Of a stretch of 64,000 nucleotides of DNA, positions 46,186 to 55,700 are shown in pieces. Each line of letters starts with the position of its first letter. The stretch's first letter is position 1. The notes below the pieces were generated by a model. It was not told the origin of the DNA. It saw nothing but the letters and a program-made list of their open reading frames with translations, and ran no database searches. The position numbers and the translations under genes are program-made. Origin of the DNA: Saccharina japonica. Lineage: Eukaryota; Sar; Phaeophyceae; Laminariales; Laminariaceae. Location of the stretch: positions 204,685-268,684 of the forward strand of contig MEHQ01000969.1 of the NCBI GenBank assembly GCA_008828725.1, read 5' to 3'.

Positions 46186-46654
46186 CTCTCCCCCGCCCCG
46201 TCCCGCCCCGCCCCGCATTCCCTGCCCCTGCCCCCCCCTGCCCCGCCCCGGCCCCCATCTCCACCCCCCCCCCCGCCCCCCCCCCCCCCCGGCTCTCCCC
46301 CGCCCCGTCCCGCCCCGCCCCGCATTCCCTGCCCCTGCCCCCCCCTGCCCCGCCCCGGCCCCCATCTCCACCCCCCCCCATGCCTCCAAACAGGAGGAAG
46401 TAGCGTTGGTGGTTCGTGATGCGAGGCTCGCCGATCCCGATTCTTTCAACGAGGAGAAGACTTGGTACCGACGGCACACAAAGCCGCACACCACGGCCGA
46501 GTGGGGCTCGCCGGAGGAGCAGTGGGAGGCGGAGGCGGCGGCGGTGGCGGCCTTGCGGTTGCGAGATCCGGGGCCGGAGGAAGTGGGACTAGGCGACTCG
46601 GCGTTGTGGGGGCAGGTGGAGGGGGAGGGGGAGGACGGGGGGGCGGATTATTGA
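34933..46654 (+). CDS. DUS1: tRNA-dihydrouridine synthase (DUS1 type)
   Basis: Exons 34933-35009, 35927-36064, 38110-38233, 39016-39110, 39763-39858, 40889-41035, 41911-42022, 44794-44967 and 46394-46654 (TGA at 46652) splice in phase to 407 aa. The FMN enzyme reduces uridine to dihydrouridine in the tRNA D loop, classically positions 16/17 for Dus1. Motifs in order: GYEFYR, IVAPMVDQSELAFR, LCYTPM, EDRPLIVQFCG, DAVDLNL joined to GCPQGIAKRGRYGAYL (catalytic Cys about 115, at the exon 3/4 junction), VPVTCKVRLLDSVDDT, ITVHGRTKEQKG, VFSNGGI and GCDGVMSSEAVLERPGLF. A helical domain with HLFKCLFTAMAIRTDLRAKL follows, then an Ala/Glu-rich tail. All catalytic and FMN-binding motifs are intact and the length is normal. 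Intron 1 has a GC donor. An upstream in-frame GTG at 34891 is a less likely start. Confidence 0.94.
35010..35926. other. DUS1 intron 1: microsatellites
   Basis: The intron starts GCAAGA and holds (TGCC)n at 35583-35633, GCT/GTT-rich runs at 35636-35710, (CAC)n at 35772-35812 and an ACAAC-rich stretch before the acceptor. ORFs here are low-complexity artefacts. Confidence 0.75.
36094..36192. mobile_element. R3 MITE just inside DUS1 intron 2
   Basis: The element runs from GCGGGGGACTCTAGTAAATA to TTACTATGGTCCCCCGT, about 100 bp. It begins about 29 bp after the donor at 36065. Confidence 0.85.
36270..36750. repeat. Two R1 monomers flanking a 270-bp segment
   Basis: At 36270-36370: ACCGCACTCCCGTTTTGGGG to CCGTTCTAAATGGGTTTTAA. 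At 36635-36750, inverted: TTAACCCATTCAGAACTGAA to ACGTGGGACCAGTTTTTTAGGG. The segment between (36370-36635) has no recognisable coding sequence. The arrangement, inverted R1 ends around unique DNA, could be a larger element mobilised by its ends. Confidence 0.6.
37780..38000 (+). repeat. R2 poly-C-ended element
   Basis: GCCTCACAAGCGGTTCTTAA, CGCTTCGCGCTTGGTGCTAG, CTGGCCGGTGAAAACCCGAC, CCGTCCCGGCATTGTAGGGA and GACATGAGTACACCCCCCC. It ends about 110 bp before DUS1 exon 3. Confidence 0.88.
38828..38912. mobile_element. R4 palindromic MITE
   Basis: TACCACTCTGTCCGGAAATG faces CATTTCCGGACACTGTGGTA over 85 bp. This is the best-preserved R4 pair of arms, about 100 bp before DUS1 exon 4. Confidence 0.9.
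39410..39500 (-). repeat. R2 element, truncated
   Basis: GATGTACTCATGTCATGCAT, GCCGTAGTGGTGTGACCATG and ATGCCGGGACGGACACGTCG, in DUS1 intron 4. Confidence 0.75.
41130..41590. repeat. GTG/GTT-rich degenerate microsatellite region
   Basis: Imperfect GTG and TGTGGT repeats (41140-41320) and GTT repeats (41515-41590) lie in DUS1 intron 6. No coding evidence beyond low-complexity frames. Confidence 0.75.
42043..42352. repeat. ACTGACTATT minisatellite module, copy 1
   Basis: The left flank GGAAGGGCGGGAAGGGCGGT and GACGCCTGCCACGATAGGGG leads into a 10-bp-unit array (ACTGACTATT and variants, about 42128-42303). The right flank is CTACTTAGCCCTCTTCTTAC. The whole module recurs at 44175-44607 in the same DUS1 intron. 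Confidence 0.88.
42831..43080. repeat. 125-bp exact tandem duplication
   Basis: CTGTAATACGTACAAGAACA starts at 42831 and again at 42956. Both copies run through CGACGTAGCGAGTAGCTGGT to GTAGTACGTA with no differences noticed. It lies in DUS1 intron 7. Confidence 0.9.
43280..43655. repeat. Diverged tandem duplication in DUS1 intron 7
   Basis: GAGAATGAAGTTGCGAACTG / GAGAAATGAGGTTGCGAACT, GGCATTGCCTTGATTCTGCACGT and ACGAGCGAGCGCCATCA each occur twice, offset by about 215-240 bp. Confidence 0.75.
43965..44160. mobile_element. R10 fragment
   Basis: TATACCTGATTTTGGCTAAA, CTCAAGCGAGGAGCCTC and AATGGTGCACCTGTACCTT match R10 ends and hairpin. An R1 half-unit (TTAACCCATTCAGAACTGAA) abuts it at 44153. 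Confidence 0.5.
44175..44607. repeat. ACTGACTATT minisatellite module, copy 2
   Basis: Same flanks as copy 1 (GGGAAGGGCGGGAAGGGCGG; ACTTAGCCCTCTTCTTACCG), but the 10-bp array is longer (about 44268-44560). It ends about 190 bp before DUS1 exon 8. Confidence 0.88.
45105..45320 (+). repeat. R2 poly-C-ended element
   Basis: CTCGCGAGTGGTTCTTTGTA, GGATGCAGCTCGCCCTTCAT, GTCTGCTTGGTCGGTGAAAA, CCGGCATTGTAGGGATGCGA and ATGACATGAGTAGATGCCCC. It lies in DUS1 intron 8, about 140 bp after exon 8. Confidence 0.88.
46090..46385 (+). repeat. R2 end plus GC-rich tandem duplication
   Basis: An R2 3' part (GAGGGCCTATGGTCATACGA, CATGACATGAGTA) runs into a C-run of about 32. A GGCTCTCCCCCGCCCCGTCC unit of about 108 bp follows twice, with C-runs between. 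It lies directly upstream of the acceptor of DUS1 exon 9. Confidence 0.85.
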
Positions 46655-47677
46655 CTTGAGAGGACGTTTGTGGGTTCATGCTGGGCGGGCGGGGTGGGGG
46701 AGTGGGGGGGGGGGAGGGGGGGTGGGTGGGCTGGTGGGTGTGGGCTCGATGTGTTTTTGGCAAGCAGGCTCACCCCACTGACTGTTGGCGTTACGGAGCT
46801 AGGGGTTGGGGGGTGGGAAAAGCAGTTGATTTATCGTATGCGTGTTGTTTTGCTTGGGGGCTGTATTGGACCGGCTGCTTGCTCGCAAGCGCTTTCTCTT
46901 ACGTAGGGTATTTTTTTTAGTGTGTCCTACCGGGCGATGTGCGTAGTTATTTCTCGCTTCCGCATCGACAGCTCTACGGATTTAATTTAACGATGAACCC
47001 CTTTAGCCATATGAGAGCTTCGCACCTACTGCTTGACACGGAATCTAGCGCTCGTGGTTGGTCTGCGACGCGCAAATATTTCTTCGGATGCAACGTGTCA
47101 GCGTGAGCAAGTTATTTAAGCAGGTACTCTTTGGTGGTGTGGGGAAGGGGGGAGGGGGGAGGGTGGATGGCGGGGTAGGAGCAGGGGGCGAACGCCACGC
47201 CCTCTTCTCTCAACAAGCGCAGCTGATTATCTCGGACCTTAGCATTAATAGTTCCTGGGTGTTCTTATTTTCCCTGCGCGTTTGCGGGGGTCGTTTCCCG
47301 CTCCTGGGAGCTCCAAGCGGTGCTATACTCGCATACACCGTTCTGGCTATATATAAGGACCGCTTGATTTCCATATTAATAATTAAAAGGCCCTTATATT
47401 TCCGTCAAGATTGGTAACATTTTCACCCTTTCACGTTTTGTTTCTTGTACGGCTTTCCGAATGCCGAGCACGAAGAGGAAGGTTAAGGTTTTAACCCGTG
47501 CGCGCGTAAGAGAGTTCAATGAGATTTGGAAATCTGTTAAATAAATCGTCTCGAGAAGACGCGAAAAAGACAGCGGTGGGTGGTGGAGCACGGAGACAAT
47601 TGGCCGCGCCGGACATGTCATCGTAAAAGATAATTAATTCCTCAGAGCACATTTTGGCATATTGGTTATTGATATTC

Positions 47678-47760
47678 TACCACTTTGGGCGGACGCGTAA
47701 GGAACGTTTGATCTCTCTAATTATATCGCAACGGTCCTTACATGTCGGTCCACGCTGGTA
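47678..47760. mobile_element. R4 palindromic MITE
   Basis: TACCACTTTGGGCGGACGCG and GGTCCTTACATGTCGGTCCACGCTGGTA are diverged inverted arms. A more degraded copy lies at 47340-47418 (TATATAAGGACCGCTTG / GGCCCTTATATTTCCG). Confidence 0.75.
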
Positions 47761-47789
47761 CGTATCAGTCGATTTTTTAACATCTCGGA

Positions 47790-48310
47790 CAGATAATCGA
47801 TGCCCACCTCATGATCTAGATATTTCAGGGTAGATCTATCTATTCCCGGACACACCATCGATTCCCGCTTCATGAGCTATAAGCAGTAGACCTTTCAAGG
47901 CAGATATATATATTCCCGATCTTGTACATATGTGTGATTCAGCTCATGTTGCAGGGTGGGAGCCGTATAGTTCGCATGATCTACGCACGTGGTGCGTGTT
48001 TCCTGGGTTGGATAGGTATTATGCAGATCATGTACAACCTCTCACAACGGCGGGTGAGGGACTCTATAGATGATCTAGATCATAGTCTATCTGTAGATGA
48101 TCTAGATCATGGTCTATCTGTAGATTATTTAGATCATGATCAATCTGTAGATGATCTACAGTAGATCATGGTGTATCTGTATATTGTCTAGATCATGATC
48201 TATCTGTAGATGATCTAGATCATGTTGTATCTGTAGATTATCTAGATCATGATCTATCTGCAGATGATCTAAATCATGCTCTATCTGTAGATGATCTGTC
48301 CGAGGTGTGA
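47790..48310. repeat. R5 GATCTAGATC-rich satellite
   Basis: From 48055 a unit of about 24 bp (ATCTGTAGATGATCTAGATC and variants) repeats roughly ten times. It is introduced by AGGGTGGGAGCCGTATAG and CAACCTCTCACAACGGCGGG and ends in GATCTGTCCGAGGTGTG. Parts of the same arrangement occur at 17640-17745, 53960-54165, 54498-54545 and 55700-55765. Confidence 0.85.
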
Positions 48311-49251
48311 ACGTATTTGCACGTTTTTTATTTCGCCGGTCCTACCGTCGGTAGCCCGACAAGTTTGTGTTAAGGTGACCCCTGGAGGGGTACTCTGGGT
48401 CGGGGAAGGAAGTAGAAGCTCCACGTGATCTATATATATTACCGTCGTAGACACGAGAAAGGGGGAGAAACATAGAGAAACATGTAGGTACATAAAGAGA
48501 GGCGATGGGAATCGCTCCAAACCGCCAAGTGCTCCACAGAGAAACACGCATATTTCCTCTGTGGAACTCCCAAATACCGTTACATAAATATCCCTGCACC
48601 AAGTACGTGAGCACTCTGAACAGTTTGTGCTACTTCAAAAAGGGCGTTGGGTCCTGGGTAACCTAAGGGCCCAGTGGGCGAACTTGGTGGGTCGCAAGGA
48701 TCCTGAACGAGACTGACGGACTAATCCCTCCGGGGAGTTTTAGTGCCTCCTGGTGAGGCGAGGGAAGCTCTGTCCTACGGTACAAGTTTTTGGGGGTGGT
48801 CCCGGTGCGTAAGTTGGCGCGTCTAAATCCTTTCTGCGGCGAGAGCTCAATCGGTAAGTTGTCGTCCTCCGCAGCAACTATAGAGAAGATTTTTTTTTTT
48901 TGTGAGGGTTGATTTATGTCATGGAAACAAGCGTGTCATGTGTGTCTCCCAAAAGGTATGCAAAACAGGAACTATATGTATTTAGGTCTTCGCCTTGTTT
49001 TTATTTCACTCTTGCCTCTCCGTCGGGCAAACTTGCAACACCACCGTCCAAAAACTTGAAACGGGCAAAGGCGACAAACCATGGCGCTACGTAAAGCCTA
49101 GTGGACGACGCGGGCGTAAAAAACATTGACGTACTTCAAGTACCGTCAAAATTTTTGCAGCAAAACAAGCGCCAAATCGCAACAACTGAAGACAAGGCGA
49201 AACGACAACGAAACGCGGAACTCACGCAACGTTAACCCCCCCCAATGGGAA

Positions 49252-52200
49252 CTACAGCAGAAGCAGTAGTAGTGGCCTTCCCAACCAATCTGTCAAGTCA
49301 CGCAATGGCCAAACGTCCACAGTTCTCACACCTCCGATAGAAACGTGCGAACCCGTGCAAAAACAGGCCCTACAGCCTCCGCATAACTCCTGTTCCCATT
49401 CACGCGGGCGCTCGGCACCACCCCTGCAGCAAAATGTTTGGCGCACCACCAACATCGGGATATTGCGGGGTCCCACTTTATTGCGGATAGTGTCGTCTGC
49501 CGTACCCATGCTCCCAACACTAAGCCCCTCCGCCTACCAGAAACCAAAGGCGGCTGCTGTTGCGTTTCAGAGCGCCGAGTAGCTCCCGCGCTTCTGCGTC
49601 CGCTGCCCGCCGCTCCGCCACCCACTCGGAGTCCCGCCCAGCAGCGCCAAGTCCGGCAGGGGCAGTCCGATCATAGTCGAAGCAGTCACTGATGGGAGCA
49701 GTAATAGTGCCACTCGTAGTGGCGGAGTGTTTGGGATCTCCAGGTGGAAAGTTGCTCGACTTACTGCGCTGTAAAGGCTGCTGCTGCTGTTGCTTCTGAA
49801 GCCGCGCCCGGTTAGCCCCTGCTGCTCGCGCTGCCAAGAATCCCTTCGCAGCAGCCCTACCTCCACGCTGCTCAGCCCGTCCGTGCTTTCCCGCCGGTCT
49901 CTTGTCAGCCGCGCCTCTCGAGGACGTTGTCGCGGTTCCTCGTGGTTTGCGACGACCACCTTCCGCGCCCGCCACTCGCGGGTTTTCCCACGTGTCGGGG
50001 GGCAAGCTTAAGCTTTCACACTGTCCGGCGGGAATATCTGATGCCGGCGTTTCGGTGCAGTTTTCGGCGAGGGAACTACCGCGCGAACTTAGGGGTCCTC
50101 TTCGAGCTGCCCAATCTGAAGGGGTGGTGTTTTGCTGCTGCCTTCGGTCGAAGGCCTTGCTGCTGTCTGCGGTGAGTCTCGGAGCCGAAGCCGAATGGTA
50201 CAGGGAGTTGCGGACTATGGCACCAAGGCCGCGGTTCTTGCACCCGTTTGGGTAGAAGAGAGGGCGGTCGCCCGGCAGCGCTTCTCGGGTCACGCCCGTG
50301 TGCCCGAGGTCTGGGAGGAGCACGGGCTCGACGAGAAGCAGGCAGTGAGACTGCCCCTGGAGTTCGCGTGGCATGGAACAAGACGTACGTAGGGAAAATG
50401 CGCGAGGAAATATTACCACAGGATTATGCTGGGAAAACGTGTTATATGCGCTCCCTTTAAATGTATTACGATCGCCCAATTGATATGTACTGTAAACATG
50501 ACAGGAAATAGTAATTCACGCTACGCACTTTACCTCGTGACTGCCATTCGTAGACTACTTACTACACTTTGACGTTTACCCTCTGCCACAAGGCGAGGGT
50601 TCGGCTATATCGTAGGTATAAAGCGACCAACGGGATTCGACGACTGATAAGCAAACATATCTCGTGCATGAAGAACCTTCCGGCGATCTATACGTAGGCC
50701 AAACATGTCTTCGGTCGCGTTGCTTGGTCGCAGTTTTTGGGGGCCCCGCTCGCATTCACCCCGCCCAAGGACGGCGAACATGAAACGACGCTCGTGCTCA
50801 TATGAAAGCTCGTGCAGGTGATTCGAGAGGTGTTGCGACACGGTAGGCACTACTCGGTAGCGACAAGGGTGAATGCAAAGACCAACGAGCACGAAGAACT
50901 CGCAGCTTTGGGCAGCAAGCTGTTGCGATGCAGCGTTGAAGGTTGCAGCTGCTTCTTGAGCTCGCTACGTACGTGGACGAGTACGAAAATGACAGGGGCA
51001 CTTTGCACGGATCTACATTATTTGACTTTTTCGTGGTTCGTGTCGCGACACGTGCCGCGGCATTTCGCGACATGCCGCGACACGTAGGGTTAGGGTTAGG
51101 GTTAGGGTTAGGTTTAGGGTCAGGGTTAGGGTTAGGGTTAGGGTTAGCGACACTCGCCGCGACACGTCGCGGGGTGTCGCGGCACACATGCCGCGGCAGC
51201 GTCCGTGGAGTGTCGTGGCATGTCGCGACACGTCGCGGCGTGTCGCGACACGTGCCACGAAAAAGTCAAATAATGCACATCCCTACACTATTTATGTTTA
51301 CGAGTAGCGAACAGCTTGGTGTATCGTAGAAACCTCGCCTTGTAGCAGAGGGTAAACGTCAAAATGTAGTAGTCTACGAATGGCAGTCACGAGGTTAGGG
51401 TTAGGGTTAATTACTATTTGCTGTCATGTTTCCAGTACATGTCAATTGGGCGATCGTAATCGGCACCTCAATATGCAAAAGCGGCGAAAGTTCACCAGGT
51501 ACTGCGCACCTTTTCAGACATGAGAGAGTTGTGGTGTTGTACTGTTACCAGTGTACAATATATACTGGTGGTACTTGGCACTTCGTACTGCTGTACCGTG
51601 TACTAAATTGCCGATCGGTTGTGAGCCTTATCTTGAGAGCTTCAAAGTACTGATTACTGTATGTACTCGTACGAGTTTGGATTTTTGTTGGGGTGAACAA
51701 CAACAAAAAGAGACCTGCTTCGTCCTACGTATGAGCATACCTGACGTTCCAACCACGATCACATGCTTACACAAAGGTCAAAGTAAATGACTTCCGGGCC
51801 GCCCATAGCAACTACGTACCAGGGTACGTATATACGAGTACGAGTACATACAACTGTTGTACGAGTAGAACAGTTCGCACGTACGAGGTACGAATAATAT
51901 GTATACGTTCTCGTAGCATGTTATGTTCGTTGACAAGAACGACACGCTTTTCCTACTGCAACAATAATCCTTCTCTAATTCCAAGTACGTAGTTTGTCGC
52001 CAAAGCGCAGGTACAGTTCTAGAGGGGCTACTGAGCGTAAGGCCAGGAACCCTCTATACATCCCCAAGCATTTACCTCCAACCCAGCCGCCTGATCAACG
52101 GTGAGGTTCGTCTTCACCGTCTGCACGTCCATGTACGGAGGTTTGTACGTGGGCGGGCATTGTCCGCGGCCTTGCATTATTGACCAACAAGAAGAGGTCG

Positions 52201-52501
52201 TGGCAGTAGTAGCGGTGGAACGGCCGCTAGATCTTGCCCCATCTCCCGAGCCTGCCCTTGCTTCTACTGCGGAAGGCGGTCGCCGTCTTCGCTGTCCCCT
52301 CCCTAGGTCAGGCCTGTCCATGCTGCTACTAGCTCCTGGCATGGTTTCGTGTGCTGCCTTTGCCTCCGATCTCTGACGGCTGTGCTTCGAGCTTCGAACA
52401 CAAGCCAGCAAGCCAGCACCGGTGAAGCGGCGTAACACCGAAGTCTCGCCGCATTTTTGAACGGTTTCAACCGAACCGGCACCTGTGCATTCCGTATGCA
52501 C
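49252..52501 (-). CDS. Unrecognised Ser/Arg/Gln-rich protein (gene D)
   Basis: Supported exons: 52501-52076 (ATG at 52501, 142 codons, donor GTAAAT) and 50356-49538 (273 codons, donor GTAGGC), both phase 0. A terminal exon ending at a stop near 49252 is likely. In phase 0 it could begin at the AG before 49395 or 49407 and would carry ELCGGCRACFC, but its acceptor is uncertain. Exon 1 is basic and Ser/Thr-rich (RGQRRRRPPSAVEARAG) and ends KTNLTVDQAAGLE. Exon 2 carries VLLPDLGHTGVTREALPG, a charged segment rich in Arg and Ala, a short Gln run (QKQQQQQPLQ), SDCFDYDR and a helix EWVAERRAADAEARELLGAL. No family was recognised. Internal Met codons in exon 1 could also serve as starts. The intron 52075-50357 holds a ~1-kb foldback element. 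The gene is divergent from gene E. Confidence 0.55.
50465..51460. mobile_element. 1-kb foldback element with long terminal inverted repeats
   Basis: The left arm starts ATTACGATCGCCCAATTGAT (50465). The right arm is its complement, ending TCAATTGGGCGATCGTAAT (51460). Shared arm blocks, in order from each end: GTACTG.AAACATGACAG, AATAGTAATT, CCTCGTGACTGCCATTCG, TAGACTAC and GACGTTTACCCTCTGC. The arms are about 130-145 bp. The interior carries a nested hairpin with (TTAGGG)n. No intact protein was found inside. A non-autonomous DNA transposon is likely; the superfamily is unknown. It sits in the first intron of gene D. Confidence 0.8.
51012..51280. repeat. Nested inverted repeat with TTAGGG core
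   Basis: ATTATTTGACTTTTTCGTGG (51017-51036) is exactly mirrored by CCACGAAAAAGTCAAATAAT (51255-51274). Between them CGCGACACGT-like motifs recur on both sides of a tract with roughly ten GGGTTA units (51085-51150). GGTTAGGGTTAGGGTTAA also occurs in the right arm of the surrounding element (51394-51411). Confidence 0.85.
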
Positions 52502-52740
52502 CGCGGAATCCTGTTGTGACTTTCACCACTCGTATCGTAATCGTAACACGTTGTGATGTTAAGGCAGCACGGCCACCGCCAAGCACGGCGAGGGAAGGAG
52601 GCACGCCCATGAAAGCTGCCTATTGACTCGCTGGTATTTCACTTTAGTGCCACCACATCCAGGAGCTGTTGGCTCGCACCCCTCGGCTTTCACAGGTCGA
52701 AACATCGTCGTCGTCGCCGCCGTCCTGCGGATTGATTGGC
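52502..52740. promoter_or_regulatory. 239-bp divergent promoter region of genes D and E
   Basis: The start codons at 52501 (-) and 52741 (+) leave only 239 bp for both 5' regions. The stretch is of mixed composition with a GTCGTCGTCGCCGCCGTC run just before the gene E start. No TATA-like box is obvious. It is free of the repeat families that crowd the rest of the window. Confidence 0.5.
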
Positions 52741-55700
52741 ATGTCATCAACGATGGCAGCAACAACTGGGTCAAAAATCCAGACGGCGCACGATGACACG
52801 AGAGAGTTTATCCGCGGGCTGGAGATGACCGCACGGAAGGTATGATACGTTTTAGGAAGCACGCTCGTTTTTCTCTCCTCCATCCAGCAAGCCCGGGCTG
52901 GAACCACTCACACATCGTGGCGGAAACGCTTCGATCGCGTGTTTGTGCTGACTCTTCTCCAATCTCGGCGGGGTTGTATATATCTGACTGCGAGTATATA
53001 CGATACACTTGTACTCGTACGCACCGGTAATCCGTATCGGGCGCGCTGCTTGCTGTGATTTTGCAAGGTTCTCACTAACGCCAACAAACGACGCTTGGAG
53101 GAGCTCCATCGGCAGCAATGTTTGGCGAGGAGAACGGGCGCGGGGGCAGAGGTCGACGACCTCCCTCAGAAATTCGTGGTCGAGGTAAGCTACAGTAAAA
53201 TCTTGACTCTTTGGCACTTTTTGGCATGTCTGTCAGTGTCTGTTGGTCTGTTCCTACGGATACGAGTATGCACTGCATGTTGCGCATGCAGGAGCCGCCA
53301 CGTTTGCCCTGTTGCGGCAGTCCCGTACAGCGACTTACGCTACGTATACGAGTATGCATAAAACCGAGGGAGGGAGGTGTAAGTAGGAGCCTTCGAAAAG
53401 TGAAAGTGGGATATTTGTTGGTTCAGGGTGACAGAAGAGAGACAGACTACTTGTAGACTACATTGTTACTGCGGTCTTGGAGGATACGACCACCGCACAA
53501 GGTTTTTGCGCTGACGCGCATCGCTTACCAGGTAATATATTCAAGTCGGGTTGGACCATGTACGACATGTACATTGTCGTAGGAACAAAACACATATGGT
53601 CGTATATCAAAAGGAGGTACCGTACGTACCAAGTACAGTAGTTAGTACGTACAGTAGCAGGGAATGTGAGTGACTCTGTGCTAATAAGTTACGGCACTGA
53701 AGAAGCGCCTATTGTTGCTGTGTGTGGCGGCAAGGGGCTCACTCTCATATCCTTCGTAGAGAGATTCGGAGGCTCGCTTTTTTCTGGAGAGCCGGCCGAC
53801 ATCGGCGTCTATCTTGTCGCGAACTTTTTACCGGCATCATGCATAACGTGCGTCGAGTGTGTTGAGCATGAAATAGCATGCAATGTTCATGTGTATGCAT
53901 CTCGGTAAACGATCCTGTGCTGCCCAGATATTTCCGGTGCAACACGTTCGTTCACACCTCGGATGGACAGATCATCTACAGATCACCGATCCCCACCGGA
54001 TGATCTAGATCATTCAGGGCAGGTATATCCCCGACTTGTATGATCTAGCTCATGTTGCCGGGTGGGAGCCGTACCATCTACATAATTGAGCACATGTTCC
54101 CCGGGTTGGGCCTGTACTTACCATGCAGGTCCTGCGCAGCCTCTCACAGCGGCAGGTGATAAACTAGTACGGGGGACCATAGTGAATAGGACCTGCGGTA
54201 CACCCAAAAAACTATACCAGGTGTGATAAGATTACGGAAGCAGGGACACGATACCGCCGCGAGGAAAAACCCTCGCGCTCGAACAGCCACAACAACCACA
54301 ACAAAAACGAGCGTCGCTCCGGACACTCGCGTGGGCAGCACCAAGGTCAGCAGAACAAACAAAGCGACGGCTACAAATACACACGCGGCAACAGGCTACC
54401 AGCAGGTCGGCTCTGATAAACACGGCGGTGTCACGCCCTGTATATTTCCCTATTTTTACGTACAAGTTTTGGTCTTATTTTTCTATGGTCCCACGTACTA
54501 GATTATCTAGATCATGATCTGTATCCGAGGTGTGCAACATTTATCGAACCTCCTTTTTTCCACCGCTCGATTATCACGTACCTGGTGCTTCTGTGGCGTG
54601 TGACATTCTCTCGTCGCGATAACTCCAGCTCACCATGCCGCACCGACCGATTTTTCAATAGATCTGCGTGTAGAACTCACTGGGATGTAGGCCTATAGAC
54701 TACGTACACTCTACTTGTAGAAGAGCTACCGCAGTGGAGTTAAAACAAGTTTCGGCGCAGAGACCAACTTTTACGGATTTGTTTATTAAGTCTCAAAACA
54801 TGCCGCGAATGATGGCAGGGGCCCCGAGAACACGCAACGTCAACCTGAGAAACACGGGAGTGACCGCTATCCTCATGTTTCCCATGCCGTCGTGCACTAC
54901 TGGTGATGTGGCTCGTCTTGACGGACACCGGATTGTGGTCAGATCGTGCAAAATCATTCTCCTGGAGAAACCGATTGATAACTGTTTGTCATATTCTACT
55001 AATGAAGCACCCGTGTAGTGTTCGCAACCATACACCATGCTGGATCGTGGGAACTAACCGAGTGCGCGGATCGACCGTACCGCTTGTTGTGGCGATAAGG
55101 CTGCTGCTATAAAACAGCGCAGCCGCAGCTGGTCTGATCTCGGAGATGTAAACGGCCATGCGACGCAACTCACTTGTTTTTGTTCGTCGTTCGACGCGGC
55201 ATCATAATTCAGCTGCAACGCAACAACATCAGAACATCAGCGGTTCAATCTCACAGTTTTCCCGCTGATCCACACACATAACATGTCTACTCCCCCCCTG
55301 CCTGGTCGGTGAAAACCCGACATGCTCCGTCCCGGCATTTAGGGATGCGAGGGTCTATGGTCATACCACTACAGCCATGCATGAATATCGAGTACCCCCC
55401 CCCCCTGCGTTCGCTTGCCGATTTTCGACGGAGAAGGCCGGCGGTACCAGACGAGCACTACTATTGTCGTCGTCCCGGGGAGAGCCCACCACCGGGAGCG
55501 CTAGCGATGATAGCCCTATCCCTGTCGATGACGGTGCGAGCGCCGTAGCAGCGGCTTTCGGACGCATCCGGTTGTCCGGGTCTCCGGCCGAGTGTCGAGC
55601 GGCAGCGGAATACGTGCTGGGCGGCTCTTGTGGGCATGTTTTTGTCCGGGTGAGGTCTGTATTGGTACGGTGCTGTTGTACATCATCTCGTGGCGGCAAA

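Larger units (their letters stand above)
46655..49251. other. Tail-to-tail intergenic region between DUS1 and gene D
   Basis: It contains two R4 copies (47340-47418, 47678-47760), an R5 satellite block (47790-48310) and an unassigned stretch at 48620-48900. The last includes GCGAGAGCTCAATCGGTAAG, which resembles a tRNA A box but has no clear B box, and ends in a T-run. No protein-coding gene is supported. Confidence 0.6.

Noticed and set aside
47921-48310. Regularly spaced 24-bp repeats as a CRISPR array
   Set aside because: The repeats are contiguous with no unique spacers, palindromic throughout, and in a eukaryotic context.
48838-48880. tRNA-like string GAGAGCTCAATCGGTAAG
   Set aside because: A-box-like only. 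No B box at the expected distance and no cloverleaf arms.
49520-50479. 319-aa uninterrupted minus-strand ORF as a single-exon gene
   Set aside because: The section upstream of 50356 lacks coding character, and acceptor and donor sites bound the coding part, which joins in phase to the 52076 exon.
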